Source of the DNA: Dysidea avara
Lineage: Eukaryota; Porifera; Demospongiae; Dictyoceratida; Dysideidae
Direction of reading: 5' to 3'
NCBI RefSeq assembly: GCF_963678975.1
Contig: NC_089275.1
Span: 24,365,977-24,429,976, forward strand
Length of the DNA stretch: 64,000 nucleotides
Part shown: positions 53,171 to 64,000 of the stretch, piece by piece
Position numbering within the stretch: position 1 is the stretch's first letter
How the letters are laid out: every line of letters begins with the position of its first letter
Notes under the pieces: model-generated
Database searches by the model: none
What the model saw: the letters and a program-made list of their open reading frames with translations, nothing else
What the model was told of the DNA's origin: nothing
Translations under genes and position numbers: made by a program

Positions 53171-53528
53171 CAGGGCCGCCCACAGGGGGGGGGGGGGGGG
53201 GGCAACTGGGGCATTTTGCCCCGGGCCCCAGCCTGAAAGGGGCCCCAGGAAGGGCCCCCTGAATACCTGTTTAAAAGATCGATATACTCTAATAGAGCAG
53301 TCAGATCTAAATACTCTAATAGAGCAGTCACAGTATTCTTCAGAGGAGCAGTGTAGCAAACTTATAGATAAGGAGATATGGTTGGTGATGGGTAGTTATT
53401 GTTATTGCCAGCAGGTTGTGACCTTTTTTTTTTTTTTTTTTTTTTTTTGGTCTTCACCTTACAACTTGGGTCAAGGGCCCCACTTTAACTCTTTGCCCTG
53501 GGCCCCTTAATTTCTCTGGGCGGCCCTG
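53171..53528. mobile_element. 358-bp hAT-type MITE with 8-bp target duplication
   Basis: Ends CAGGGCCGCCCA and TGGGCGGCCCTG; identical 8-bp flanks CCCATGAA at 53,163-53,170 and 53,529-53,536. Contains an 18-base poly-G run, a 24-base poly-T run and two copies of TACTCTAATAGAGCAGTCA. Confidence 0.92.
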
Positions 53529-53536
53529 CCCATGAA

Positions 53537-54221
53537 ATTGAACCTCACCAATGAAATATCAATGAAATGATGTTAATGAAAAAGGCATGAATTAAAAGAA
53601 CTACGCAGTGAAAACCCTATAAAATGATTTTTTATTTCATGTGTATTTCACTGGATTTTCATGGGAGATGTTCAATTTCACTGAAATTTGAAGTTTTCAT
53701 GAGTATCTATTTCAAAATTTTTCATTACATTTTCATGAGGAAAATCCTATGCACTGTACATCCAACAAAGAATACAGGAGTTCGTTTTCATAGAACTGGT
53801 GCAGCGCTAGCTTAGCAGAGTGTAGCTAACTAATATACACACACATGCTTATTACATCACCTCTGGACAAAATTAACTGTATACCACTATGTATGCATGC
53901 CCCCTGAAAAGATAACAGTAGCATTATAATGGTCTGCACTATACCATTTGACAGTTATATTGGAAATTGACACTGACCATGCAATTTGCAGCATTCCTTG
54001 GGATGTTTTCCAAGCAATTTCTACCTGAATATGACATGTCTAATGCTGAACTTTGTTGTTTAGTACTTTTGCATGCATTTTACATGTACAAGGTAACCAT
54101 TTAACATAATATTGCTTGGTAATGGTACACCCAGAATTTTAAATGCATGCATGAGCACCATTTTAATGTTCCTTCTTAAAGTTTGTGTGAGTTAATATTA
54201 TGTGCTATGCAAAATTGCATA
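53537..54221. other. no gene seen
   Basis: Rich in short ATGAAAT / ATTTCAT words (53,540-53,740) that could form imperfect palindromes; no gene. Confidence 0.4.
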
Positions 54222-54226
54222 TACTT

Positions 54227-54501
54227 CAGGGGCGTATAGCCAGGGGGGGTTCAAAGGGTTCGGACGAACCCCCTTTTCAGAGTTAAGTTTTTTAAATCGT
54301 GATACTGGTTAACTAGAACTGAATTAACTTACACAAATCCACTGAAATGGGTAGCTACAGGTCTTCAGGCAGAGAAATTCAAGTACCTCTACTCGCTATT
54401 GCGAATGAATTTATAAGAATACACATGTTTACACGTGCACACCTACGAAATTCTATACTTAGGGCAGAACCCCCCTTTTGGAAATCCTGCCTACGCCCCT
54501 G
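54227..54501. mobile_element. 275-bp MITE, CAGGGGCG ends
   Basis: Left CAGGGGCGTATAGCCAGG and right CCTGCCTACGCCCCTG; GAACCCCC blocks just inside. The flanks duplicate TACTT (54,222-54,226 and 54,502-54,506). Confidence 0.8.
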
Positions 54502-54506
54502 TACTT

Positions 54507-55336
54507 AGCTATAATGTATAAGTGTTTGTACTTAGCCATTATCCCAGGAAACCCTCAAGTATATCAATATCAGATTTTTCAATGTAGCTACATAAAACAG
54601 TGACAAAGTTTATTGAGATGCATAGCACCAAGTTAATGCTATAATTAGATCAAAACATGTAATTTGTAGTATCACAGTATAACATGGCACATAGCTAGAT
54701 GACAAAATGTAGGTTGTACTTCAGCACATATCTGTGCAATCCTATACAAAAAAGCAATGCGTGATAGGAAACAAGTCATGCTAATACTGGTCATCCCTAA
54801 AATGAATAAAATTCAATAGTACTATGTAGCTATTTGAAAGATATCTATGTCTTTCTCATATCTGAATAATTCCACAAGGAGTATATTATTTATTGATATG
54901 ACCCTATAGCTCTCAATCTAAACCATTTCTCCATCTATAGCTTCTACTGATTGGTTAAAGGAATAAATTCATTCTGTTGTCATCCTATCAATATTACCAC
55001 AAATCCCTCCAGAGCAATAAAATAGTGGTATGCATAATACCCATGCACATACACAGATTCTGTTGTTCTATTTCCAATGCATATGCATGGTGTCTGTAAA
55101 TGATCTAAGCATGCCTGCAAATCTTATCAATATTTGTTAGAATGGGACATTAACATGACTGTAGTTATGAGCAGTCTTCTTAATTAGATTAAATTATAGA
55201 TTCCATTAATATATGACACATCCTTGTAAGATACACTGCAGGTGGTATAGCAAATCATATAGCCCTATATATATATATAAGACTGCTATTACTATGCAAA
55301 ACTTTACAAGTTGCACAAGCTTAAAGCAAATGAACT
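54507..55336. other. no gene seen
   Basis: AT-rich 3' flank of the TRAF-like locus; no gene. Confidence 0.4.
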
Positions 55337-56313
55337 TTAGTTGTGGCTATAAAGGATAATGACTTGAAAGCAAACTGAATTATGTTTAATACAGTGGCGA
55401 CCTTTCAAATCTTTATTGCTAATGAACAGTGGATATCCTCTAGCTTTGCCTAGCTCTCCATTGACAACTCTGTTCCCTGTATCAGTGGTGTTGTCCCCAG
55501 TGTAGTGTATAGTCTTTCCAAAGTGATCTGTATTATTGTTCTGATTCAAAATGACGACCTCAAGATTTCCTTGCAGTGGCCAAGGTACTGAGTCATCATA
55601 AGCACCCTTCATCACACAGGCATATGCAGACATGTGAGTGCCTATTCCACCATCATCCCCAGCAGCACAGATACACAGACACATCCTGTAGCCACCACTG
55701 TACGTATAAAATGGTGGACTGCACCATTGTTCACTTTGTCTCTTCAGGTTTGCGTAATCTGGCATTCTTATCCAAACTGGTGCCACTTGATTCTCTTTTG
55801 TACACGTCACTTGCCAGGCAATTTTGGTATTCCAATCAGCAGTAGTAAAGATCTTTTCTAACTGTGTGTTCAATTCACTGCGCAATTTCGGCTTTTCAAG
55901 CTCATTGACTCTTATCTGTGTTGCAGACTCTACATATGCTAGGCCTTGGCTTAGTTTACTCTCAGCTTTTGCTAACAAAACTTTTGTGCTTTCAACTTCT
56001 TGTGTTTTCGTTAGTCTTCTTGTTGGACTATCGATTTCCTTTAAGGTGGATTCATAGCGCTCGGTGGTTGTTTTTACTTCAGTAGTCAAAACCTCTTCAG
56101 TCTTTTTAAGTTTCTCAGAAGCCTTTATTAGCTCTTGCCTAGTCAAAGCCAAATGCGTTGCTACGTTTTCCTTGCAACGGGGCAGCCTTTGGCTGTTTCG
56201 ACACGTCATGCACTACAAAAGGTGTATCCACAGCAGTTGCTCAGACGGGGACATCGACTTAACTTCATGCATATTTGGCAGACAAACCGCTCAGGGGCAG
56301 GCTATTCCGCCAT
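55337..56313 (-). pseudogene. TRAF-like protein (RING, coiled coil, MATH), RING part broken
   Basis: The open frame 55,337-56,209 (290 residues) has a coiled coil (about residues 15-130, heptad-rich LTRQELIKASEKLKKTEEVL) and a MATH/TRAF domain (about 135-290: NTKIAWQVTC, VWIRMPDY, PPFYTYSGGYRMCLCI, DSVPWPLQGNLEVVILNQ). Upstream, from ATG at 56,313, a TAG occurs at codon 4. A RING-like CxxC (RFVCQICMKL, NCCGYTFCSA) follows, then a one-base shift at about 56,210 before CMTCRNSQRLPRC. TRAF proteins transmit receptor signals and act as E3 ligases. Here only a RING-less product from Met at 56,209 could be made. An expressed truncated adaptor and a pseudogene are both possible. Confidence 0.78.
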
Positions 56314-56928
56314 AGATAATAAGGTATATATTATCTATGATTCCGCTAAGTAGCTTCCATAATCATACTTGTCATCGAGAATAATAGTGCTGTCTTGCTT
56401 CAACAAAGTCATCACTGCACAGTTTTATCGCTGAGCCTGCTGGACACAAGTATAGTAACTGAGAAACGCAAAATTATATTTATATCGAAATGCGCATGCG
56501 CAGATTACATTTGGTTTCCGTTACCCTATTGGGAGAGTGGTCTCTAGTCATTTGGTTGGTATACAGTAGTGCTTACCTACCATGACATCTGTAACTGACT
56601 ATTAATTCTCCATTTTATGAGTACATGGATGTCCAAAGCAACGCTGTGACTCACTCCTTTGATAATATTAATGTGATTGTAACATTAATTACTAGCTATA
56701 TGCATGTTTTTGTTTTTGTGTGTGTGTGTGCTGTAAGTTGTTTACTTTGGTTGTCTTTGTATCGGTTATACCTTGTTTTGTGTGTACTATCTATGTATTG
56801 TAATGTGTCAAGGAAGAACGGCTGTAGCCGATTGCTCAGGGGTTAAATATATAAATCACTCAAATCACATGTGTCTTGTATAAACATGGAATGATACAAC
56901 AACTATGTATACATACAATTAGCTACCA
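56314..56928. other. spacer between the two TRAF-like loci
   Basis: About 600 bp with no gene; a GT-rich patch (TTGTGTGTGTGTGTG) near 56,715. Confidence 0.4.
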
Positions 56929-58413
56929 TTACAGTGTCCTCAATGTAGCTTGAAAAAAAAGACGATTATCCTTTACATATGACTTTGTTTGAGAAGTCTT
57001 GAGTAAGTCTCTAACAGAAATAACCTTTGGGAATTCAAATCCAGGACCTCTTTCAGCTGCAGCATCGACTTTGAAACTGGCACTATTACCATCATCATCG
57101 AAAACCACCCCTTTAACATAGTGCTCAACATCTCCAATCTGATTAAGCAGTATGACTTCAACAATACCTTTAAATGGCCAAGTCAGTGAATTATCATGCA
57201 TTCCTGGCATCAAACGAACGTTAACAGTCATATTACTGCCATTGGCTTCACCACCAAAGTGAGCACCAATGCACATTCTATACCCACCCTGACCTGTATA
57301 AAAGGATGGACTAAACCATTCTTTTTTCTCTGCCTTGTGTACTGAAAAATCAGGCATCCTTAATAAGACAGGAGTTGGTTGATCAGGCTTCACATGCACT
57401 ATCTGCCAAGCTAGTTTAGACGACCATCCTGCAACACTGAAGACCGAAGTTAGGGTTTGTTCTTGTTCTTGCTTAATCCGAGCCTCTAGTTGTGATAAAT
57501 TGGTTTGTACCAATGATTCCACCTGAAGCAACTGTTCGTGCATTTTTCTCTCAGCATCTACTAATAGATTCTTAGTGACTGCTAGTTCATGTTCTGCTTT
57601 TGCTAACTTTGCAGTAGTGCTAGACAGGTTGTTGGTGGTCTGATGCAGTCGTTCTGCAGTTTTAGATACTTCAGCAGACAAGTATGATTCAGTTATGGAA
57701 ACTCTTTCAACAATGCAAGCTAATTCGTGTTTGGTCAATTCCAAATGCTCTGTTATGTTTTCCTCACAGTGCATTGCAATGTACTTGCATGCCACTTTGG
57801 TTGTACATCCCACTTGAAAATAGTCACAGTTGATCAATTGAAGTGGACAGCTTTCCTTGTGCATGTTCATTTCTTCTCGGATGACAGTAGCTTTGCACCT
57901 GTTGGGACACGTGATTGCCGGTAGTCTTGAACATTCATCCAAATGCTTGCCAGTTATGAATTCTTTGTCTCCTGTCTTATGGCAGTATTGGCAACATGAA
58001 CCTCTATTGTGGCAAACTGCTTCATGCTCAGCAAGACATTGTCTTTGAATGACTTTTCCACAGCCATTAAGACAATCAACATTTTCAAAAAGACAAACAC
58101 CCACGTGATGACTTTCATACTCCTTGATTCACCCACCCATGCTCTATATTGGTGCAACTTATAATTATACGGAGAACTGAAATCGCTCTTTCGGCCTCTC
58201 GATTTCGAATGGTAGCAAATTCCGGTTCGTTACAGATAGGGTAGATCCTGGGTACTTTTCTAAGCACGCCTTGCAGAAAGTCTGAGTGCTTCCACAAGAG
58301 TCGCTCAGCCAAGGCGATTTGCTCAACCCATTGCAGATTTTGCCTATCAATCTGACTGGGAGATCACCAATAACTTCGAACTACTTCGCTGTAGAGTTCA
58401 CAACATCTGCCAT
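56929..58413 (-). pseudogene. TRAF-like protein (RING, TRAF zinc fingers, coiled coil, MATH), RING part broken
   Basis: The open frame 56,929-58,104 (391 residues) holds TRAF-type zinc fingers (about 1-115: CLNGCGKVIQRQCLAEHEAV, RLPAITCPNRCKATVIREEM, CTTKVACKYIAMHCEEN), a coiled coil (about 120-235) and a MATH domain (about 240-391: SSKLAWQIVH, FSPSFYTGQGGYRMCIGAHF, SLTWPFKGIVEVILLNQIGD). Upstream, from ATG at 58,413, TAG is codon 11; the RING segment (KICNGL, CGSTQTFCKACLEKYPGS) has a one-base loss near 58,250 (then YPICNEPEFATIRNREAERA), and a further shift near 58,125 precedes YESHHVGVCLFEN. The paralogue at 55.3 kb has the same pattern of damage, 0.6 kb away in the same orientation. The zinc-finger to MATH part looks conserved and could be translated from Met at 58,104. 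Confidence 0.8.
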
Positions 58414-58984
58414 CGAGCTGTGCCACGCGAGGCAGGATCTAGAGCTCTACGTTAATTCGATTAATGAACTTCATTGCGGTATATAGTTACATCATAGCAT
58501 ACTACAATCAGTAACCCCATAACTTATATCGTATGTGAGTTACATGTGCGTGAATCCTCAAACTGGAGGCTGGAAAATAAATAGCGTCAACAGGCTGCAA
58601 GACTGCTTCACTTTTAATAGCTACTGTGATGTGCAGAAGTAATATACTCAACTTCTACAGTGTGCAATGCTACCTTTGCACAAACCACTGCACATGCAAT
58701 ACATAAAAACAGTAGGTTGGCTACAGTTGTGTACACACTGTATGCATGTATATGTGAACTGTATTTTATGTATACACATAGCGGTTAAAACATGCATAAA
58801 TACATTACTGTGTAAAACGTGTAAATTAAAAGCAAAGCAAAAATGAGAACAACACAAAAAGGATAAATAAATAGTTGCAATGCATAGTGAAATAAATGTA
58901 ACAACTAATGTCTGAACAATTGAAGGATTTCCATTTCTAGAGTACTTCCTAATCTGTAGTACAATGATGACGATGTCTTCTCCT
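58414..58984. other. no gene seen
   Basis: Upstream flank of the TRAF-like locus; no gene supported. Confidence 0.4.
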
Positions 58985-59692
58985 ACATAAAACACACACA
59001 ACCAAAACAGTACACATTATTATTACATGGCAAATGACAATCATATAGTATATGAGGTACCCTGTTCTTTTGGATGTGAACTTAGATTCTCTTAATGTAA
59101 CCCTTAAACCAGCGAAGTCAGTAATACATATGCTGCCAGTTGTAGTAGATTGGCATGCAAGTCTTTGTCTTATAACGACATGCATTGTGATTACTGTTCA
59201 TTATAGCATGCGTATAAACGCAATATTTGTAGGTGATTTGTGATTGGTTGTATTCAACCTAGTCTTCTAATGATTGGGGCACATTGCTTCAGCTGAAACA
59301 ATTAGTTAATCATACGCCATTTAGCAAAAAAGCCAATAAAGGCTTCAAGAAGGCTTTTTGTGTGTGTGTGGTACTTTTCAGCCATTATTGCTGCAGCAAA
59401 TGCATGCATTGGTGATATTTCAAGTGGCCAAGACCAGGGCCAAATCAATTGAATTGAGCTGGCAAAATTATTGGTAAACAGATTTGTAAAAATCAGCCTA
59501 CCAGGAGACGAGACTACCATACCTAGTGATTCTGTTTATGCATCCACTACAGACCTACTCTCTTCTTGTCTGCTGTGGCATGGGTTTCATGATGCTAGGG
59601 GTATTGAATGAATAATGACATACTGCATGGAATTTTTTAATGACTATTTTTAGGAAAGAGCAACATTATAATTATTCTAATGAAGCACTTAA

Positions 59693-60708
59693 AAGTCCAC
59701 TGAAATGGGAAATTCACCTGCCATTTTATTGAATAAATAGGTTGTTTGTATCATGCAATGCACAAAAACACCCTTTTAAATAATTCAATATTAAGCCACA
59801 AAGTCTAGTTATGTCACAACATGAAGTATGACAAAGAACCGGAAGTACTGTTATTACACACTTTGCAATGGGAAAGGTAGATAAACAAGTGAAAGTCTAA
59901 TGTGCAGGTGGCGATACCGGCGATACCGGTGGTACCAAGCTCTCTTTTTCAACTCCATAATGTTCGTTTTGCTGGAAAATAATAGCGGAGTTTTTCTGTA
60001 GTTGCCTGTAGCAGCTCATCCTGTCTGCTTCGTACTACTCGTCGCACTATCAAAGCTCACGCTTCATTATGCTTCACTGAAGTAAAATTAGTTTGATTTG
60101 TTTACAAAGCTGGGTTAGCAGTATCATGAAACAAACAATGGTAACTATGCTACACTTCCTGAGTCACTTCTCCGCCTGGTAGAGATAATATCTCGTGCAT
60201 ATGATTGCTAGTGGCGCCATCGCAATTGTTTTCCTCGCGTTTCTCTACCTCCATCCACTGTATTGGACTCTTAAATGTATTCAAAACATCTAAGAAATAA
60301 ACTTAGACATGTTTTGACCACTGTACTGATTGATTTACAGTCTCTTTAACAGGGCATCTTCACCACAAGACCAGCGTAAATTCACTTACTATCTCCCGTA
60401 AGCTTGTAACTGGTTGCAGTACAAGTTCTTACCATGTTTCAAGTTGTTATGCTAGATATATGACGTGAAACTACACTGAATGTAGCTGTACATGGACACT
60501 TCTGTCGCTTTAATGGCACCCTATGCATACTAAAGTTTGTTTGTCAGTGATGCGTTATATTGCAATATAATTGACAAACCACAATACACTAAAATGTGTT
60601 ATATCTACTAAACAAAACAAAATCTGACTAAATCACATGCACCAACCCACCCCACTAGCAGCAAGGATTGATAATAACCAAAGTGTATTTTACCATTTCA
60701 GTGGACCT
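59693..60708. mobile_element. 1,016-bp TTAA-flanked element
   Basis: TIRs AAGTCCACTGAAATGG (left) and AGGTCCACTGAAATGG (right, inverted), with TTAA at 59,689-59,692 and 60,709-60,712. TTAA duplications are typical of piggyBac and Kolobok. No transposase; GGCGATACC repeats near 59,911-59,930 are an internal landmark. Confidence 0.85.
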
Positions 60709-61239
60709 TTAAGTTGACAGTCCGAACCACAATTCTGTCACTTAGAAAGATGCTGGAATTAAAATAGAGTCGTTGCACTAACACCCAAGGACGTCCTGTT
60801 AAAAATATATACATCTCCATTTACATATGGATCACCTCAACAGAAAGCTGAAAATGATGATTAGATCACTCCTAAAACAATTGATAAAGCAGTGAAAGCT
60901 ATTGGAATTGTGGATCAAGTGTTCACACAATTCAAAAAAGACTGTGATATCAAGAATAACATTCAACAAGAACTTAGACAAAATAACGAGTAACTATAGA
61001 AGGATGAGGTGTTTATGGTCAAACCAGACCGTTATCACCGTACTTATCGTAATCATACACCACTTTTGCAAGGCTTTAATCTATAAACAAATAAATTCAA
61101 CAACAATTAAGTATTCAAGAAGTAGACATCATTAGCTAATTAGTTAGCAAAATACATTTTAGCAACAACTACAATGCCAATGGTGCACAACGACGACAAG
61201 CAGTAATTAAATATTTACTGTGATCATTAAACAGAAAAT

Positions 61240-61565
61240 TTTTAGACAATAGTGTTCTCCGGCACACTATCTGGTTATCACTATACTCTTTCACTTCCTT
61301 GGTAACTTGTTTTGCTATAAAAAAGAATTGCTTCAACTGCACTGCCATTTCTACCACCTCTACCTGACTCTTGCACTAAATCCTCTAAAGTATTTGGTGC
61401 TCCCCAGTTCACAATCCAAACAATGTTTGGACAATCCACTCCAAGTCCAAATACTATGGATGCTATGATCAGCCATAGTTTGCTGTCAACAACCAGTCTA
61501 CTGTAATCAACTCCTTGAATGTGTGAGTGACGGTGAAATAGACCACACCCTTTTCGAACAGGCAC
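61240..61565 (-). pseudogene. RecQ-like helicase tail of the second element
   Basis: GLGVDCPNIVWIVNWGAPNT (motif V) and QESGRGGRNGSAVEAILFY (motif VI) align with the 26.4-26.75 kb gene. The upstream frame MPVRKGCGLFHRHSHIQGVD is retained. Everything N-terminal to motif V is lost, the frame running straight into the TIR-like end. Confidence 0.8.
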
Positions 61566-61628
61566 TTATAATTTCCAGTCGATAAGTGCCATGGGGAGAA
61601 AAAGTGATCTGGTCATACAAGACTATGG

Positions 61629-61849
61629 CCAGTTTTGGCCTCACGGTTTAGCAGTAGGGTAAAACCGTAGGTATTATGTTAATCCTTGTTACATCACAAG
61701 TATAGAATGATATAAATTGCGTAGCTATAGCTTCTATCTAAAGTTGCTGTGCTAGTGCAAGGCAAGAAATCCTTGAAGTGATAGTGCAGCTGTAAAATGT
61801 GTACAACACAGTACAGAAGCACCATGAATATGAGCTACTATTAACTGAT
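61629..61849. other. no gene seen
   Basis: Contains a short inverted pair CGGTTTAGCAGTAGGGTAAAACCG; otherwise nothing recognised. Confidence 0.35.
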
Positions 61850-62480
61850 CTCCAAACAGTAGATGCTGAGACAGCAGAGTTCTGTCAACAAAAACGCCCC
61901 TTCCATCAATATCAGTGAGCTTAAATTAGAATCTTGCTGTATGGGGATGTACATGTTCAATTCACCCAGGATCTCTGACATTTCCTTAATGTATTTTCAT
62001 TCTTAAGAAATACTCCAAGTACCCCCCACTTAATCTCAGCATACTTATGAAAATCAAAAGTATGTATGAAGGTGATCAAGCAGACCTTGGTGAGACAGAA
62101 GATGGCCATGAAACATGTAATGAAGTTGACAGTGTCACTGAAGATTTTGAAGAACAAGCAGACCCTTGATTTGACAGACAATGACCATAAAATGTCGCAG
62201 TGTCCTTGAAGAACAGGTTTTAGCTCATGTAGAACAACAGCGTCCTCATTTTGGTTCACATTGACCATGGATAATATAGATATGAATGTCAGACGCAGCT
62301 TTCAGAGACGTGACCGATCTACTCAGTTGTACAATTTTAGCCATGTGTTTGCAGCACAGATCACATGTATGACTCAGAGCTGCAAGATGGGTCCCCTTCC
62401 GGACCAGGGATTATCTTTCCAAGCAAAGTTGATTGGCAGAAAATTATTAGTGACTTTGAAGTACTTGTATCAAGGTAAAT
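61850..62480 (+). pseudogene. separate DUF6589 N-terminal fragment
   Basis: 62,261-62,480 matches 25,040-25,275 of the complete element: MDNIDMNVRRSFQRRDRSTQ, then in a shifted frame SDFEVLVSR at a GTAAAT donor, the same exon end as [10 protein letters not shown] plus GTAGGC at 25.27 kb. Upstream drifting acidic frames from about 61,850 resemble the acidic linker of that gene. Its order relative to the 59-61.6 kb piece is out of sequence, so it comes from another copy or a rearrangement. Confidence 0.65.
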
Positions 62481-64000
62481 ACATAGCTTTATATTACCGA
62501 TGGAGATATGTGTACTAATTTCTTAAGTACTTGTTCAACATTTACCAGTCAAAGTAGACTGGTTAGGTGGCGTATACTTTCTGATCATAGCCAAGAAATG
62601 TCATGGCCTTTGAAAGTGGTAATGGTTGGTAATAGAAAATTTAGTGGCAAAGTGAGTGGAACTTGTCGCAAGGTGATAGGAGCAACCAATATGGAGTTAT
62701 GGATTATTTTATAAAGGTATGAAAAGGGTTTGCATGTTTCCTTGCCAAAAAGTTACTTCCACAACACAACTAATTTAGTCTCACATGGCCAAACCGCCTT
62801 TCTTATTGATTGGAAATTAAAGCACCTGCTTGAAAAAGGATCCGGTCTATTTCACCATCACCAGTCATCCTTCACTGTTAACTCATGGTTGTCACCTTTA
62901 AATAAAATGTGCATCACATATACTGTGTAATAGAAATGCAGAAATAGCGACGTTTCGAAACCTATTGCAGAATCTTCCACCAGCTCTCACATCTACGGGC
63001 TCTGTAGCTGTTGTACAGATACAACAACAGGCAAAGATGAGGAAACAGCACAATTTGATAATACTGTAGGCAAGAGGAAGCGAAAGCTACTACATGAATC
63101 ACACTGTCAAAATGAGCTTTCAGTACTGAATTCGATTATACAGTGCTGTAGAAACTCAGCACTGACAGTACTATTGTTCCGCGTGTTAAGAAGCTCACAA
63201 AAGCAATGAACTGGATTTAAAACTGAATCTTTTGCATACAGTAAGATCTCAACCAGTCAGAAAAGGACAGCATCAGTAGCTACGTATGAGTGATTACAAT
63301 AACAACAGAGACAAGTCCAGTGCACTACGCAACTGCTCTGGGCTGCAGCTTAATTGGCCCGGCTATAAGAATTAAGCTACTCCACCTAATGCTGCCATGC
63401 ATGCCCGTATGTAAACATGTATTTCCCAAAAGTTCTTTGCAGGTTAAAGGTTAAAATCACCACCATTACTAATAATAACATTTAGTACATGATCCAGTTC
63501 TAATCAACACTGGTTACTAGTGAATGCTATTGACTAACAATCTTGACTAGTACAACCTACACCTGGTAGTCATTGACTACAGGTTAGGATGTTTATACTT
63601 AAATAAATGAAACCACGGAGTAATTATAAAACAATAAAATTAAGCTTCAAAAAGTATTCGGTCACAAATAAAGCAGCTATACAATTGCAATATGTGACCA
63701 GATCTGCAAGAATCCCATATGTTCACACAAGCCTAATTTACAGTAGAATGCAATAAACGCAATGGGTGGAGTATTTACGAAATCATAAAAAAAACTCTGT
63801 AAATTTTTAAAACATTTCTTTCACAGTGAGGGAAGGTGATAAAGGCATAAACTTTGGTAGCATCATGATCCCCAAAGCAAGAGGAGTTCCAAACTCTTTG
63901 TTTATGTCAGCACTCTCAAGGAGACGGAAGATATGAACGTTAGTCTGCCTTGCGTTGACCGAACTGTTCACTATCATTCTTCTCAAGTTTTCACTTTCGC
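62481..64000. other. no gene seen
   Basis: No supportable gene to the end of the window. A partial GTGACC-type MITE end (ATGTGACCAGATCTGCA) is visible at 63,692-63,709, with a GGTCACA partner at 63,660-63,666. Confidence 0.4.

Larger units (their letters stand above)
58985..61628 (+). mobile_element. second DUF6589-RecQ element, decayed and 5'-truncated
   Basis: Collinear with 25.3-28.05 kb of the complete element: the DUF6589 middle part (59,085-59,640: VVDWHASLCL, ELAKLLVNRFVKISLPG, DSVYASTTDLLSSCLLWHGF), the DUF6589 C-terminal part (about 60,830-60,960: TPKTIDKAVKAIGIVDQVFT), the RecQ tail on the minus strand (61,240-61,565), then a TIR-like end (61,562-61,628) with the inner palindrome and terminal CAAGACTA. 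The left half and left TIR are missing. A 1,016-bp TTAA element is inserted at 59,693. Confidence 0.65.

Noticed and set aside
55576..56353. Plus-strand frames of 70-90 residues opposite the TRAF-like gene
   Set aside because: Antisense shadows of the coiled-coil and MATH coding sequence.

Overview
The window is AT-rich eukaryotic (metazoan) DNA: short exons with GT-AG introns, mitochondrial-enzyme, TRAF and fibrinogen-domain genes, and a very high load of DNA-transposon relics. The mix of gene families and transposon families (recalled, not searched) suggests an early-branching animal, most probably a demosponge; I hold that at about 0.6. No bacterial operons, tRNA, rRNA or CRISPR array were seen.

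Layout. 1-3,970: repeats and no recognised gene, with a long (CCTG)n tract. 3,972-5,237: an intact, intronless mitochondrial glycine C-acetyltransferase (GCAT). 6,123-7,324 (minus): a six-exon gene that I assembled by hand for a 221-residue cysteine-rich secreted, probably GPI-anchored protein of unknown family; four 74-bp tandem repeats lie directly upstream of its TATA box. 8.4-10.1 kb: SINE-like and other dispersed repeats. 11,091-49,999 (minus): one gene, D-2-hydroxyglutarate dehydrogenase (D2HGDH), resolved here as 17 exons whose lengths sum to 1,506 nt (501 codons plus stop) with all splice phases consistent.

The D2HGDH introns hold nearly everything else up to 50 kb. Intron 14 holds a TIR element with a MITE inside it, and a broken fibrinogen-domain gene. 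Intron 2 (15.9 kb) holds a 13.8-kb TIR element (21,277-35,059) flanked by TCAA, with GAATCA-rich subterminal arrays, a transposase-like gene, an in-frame 27/39-bp coding minisatellite and a Ulp1 protease-PHD finger gene. A second, 4.9-kb element (23,108-28,047) sits inside it, in what looks like an intron of the transposase gene. It carries a DUF6589-type gene converging on a RecQ-like helicase gene, and its terminal repeats are themselves palindromic. Intron 1 (13.8 kb) holds foldback elements, a P-element-like transposase relic split by a MITE, a decayed Ty3/gypsy retrotransposon and copies of a dispersed 1-kb repeat.

50-64 kb: more MITEs, a LINE 3' fragment, two tandem TRAF-like loci (minus) with intact coiled-coil/MATH reading frames but broken RING-encoding 5' parts, and a second, collinear but decayed DUF6589-RecQ element (about 59.0-61.6 kb), itself interrupted by a 1,016-bp TTAA-flanked element.

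The most interesting system is the pair of large nested DNA transposons. Each carries accessory enzymes (helicase; SUMO-type protease with PHD reader). Related terminal structures occur at 35.6 kb and 61.6 kb.
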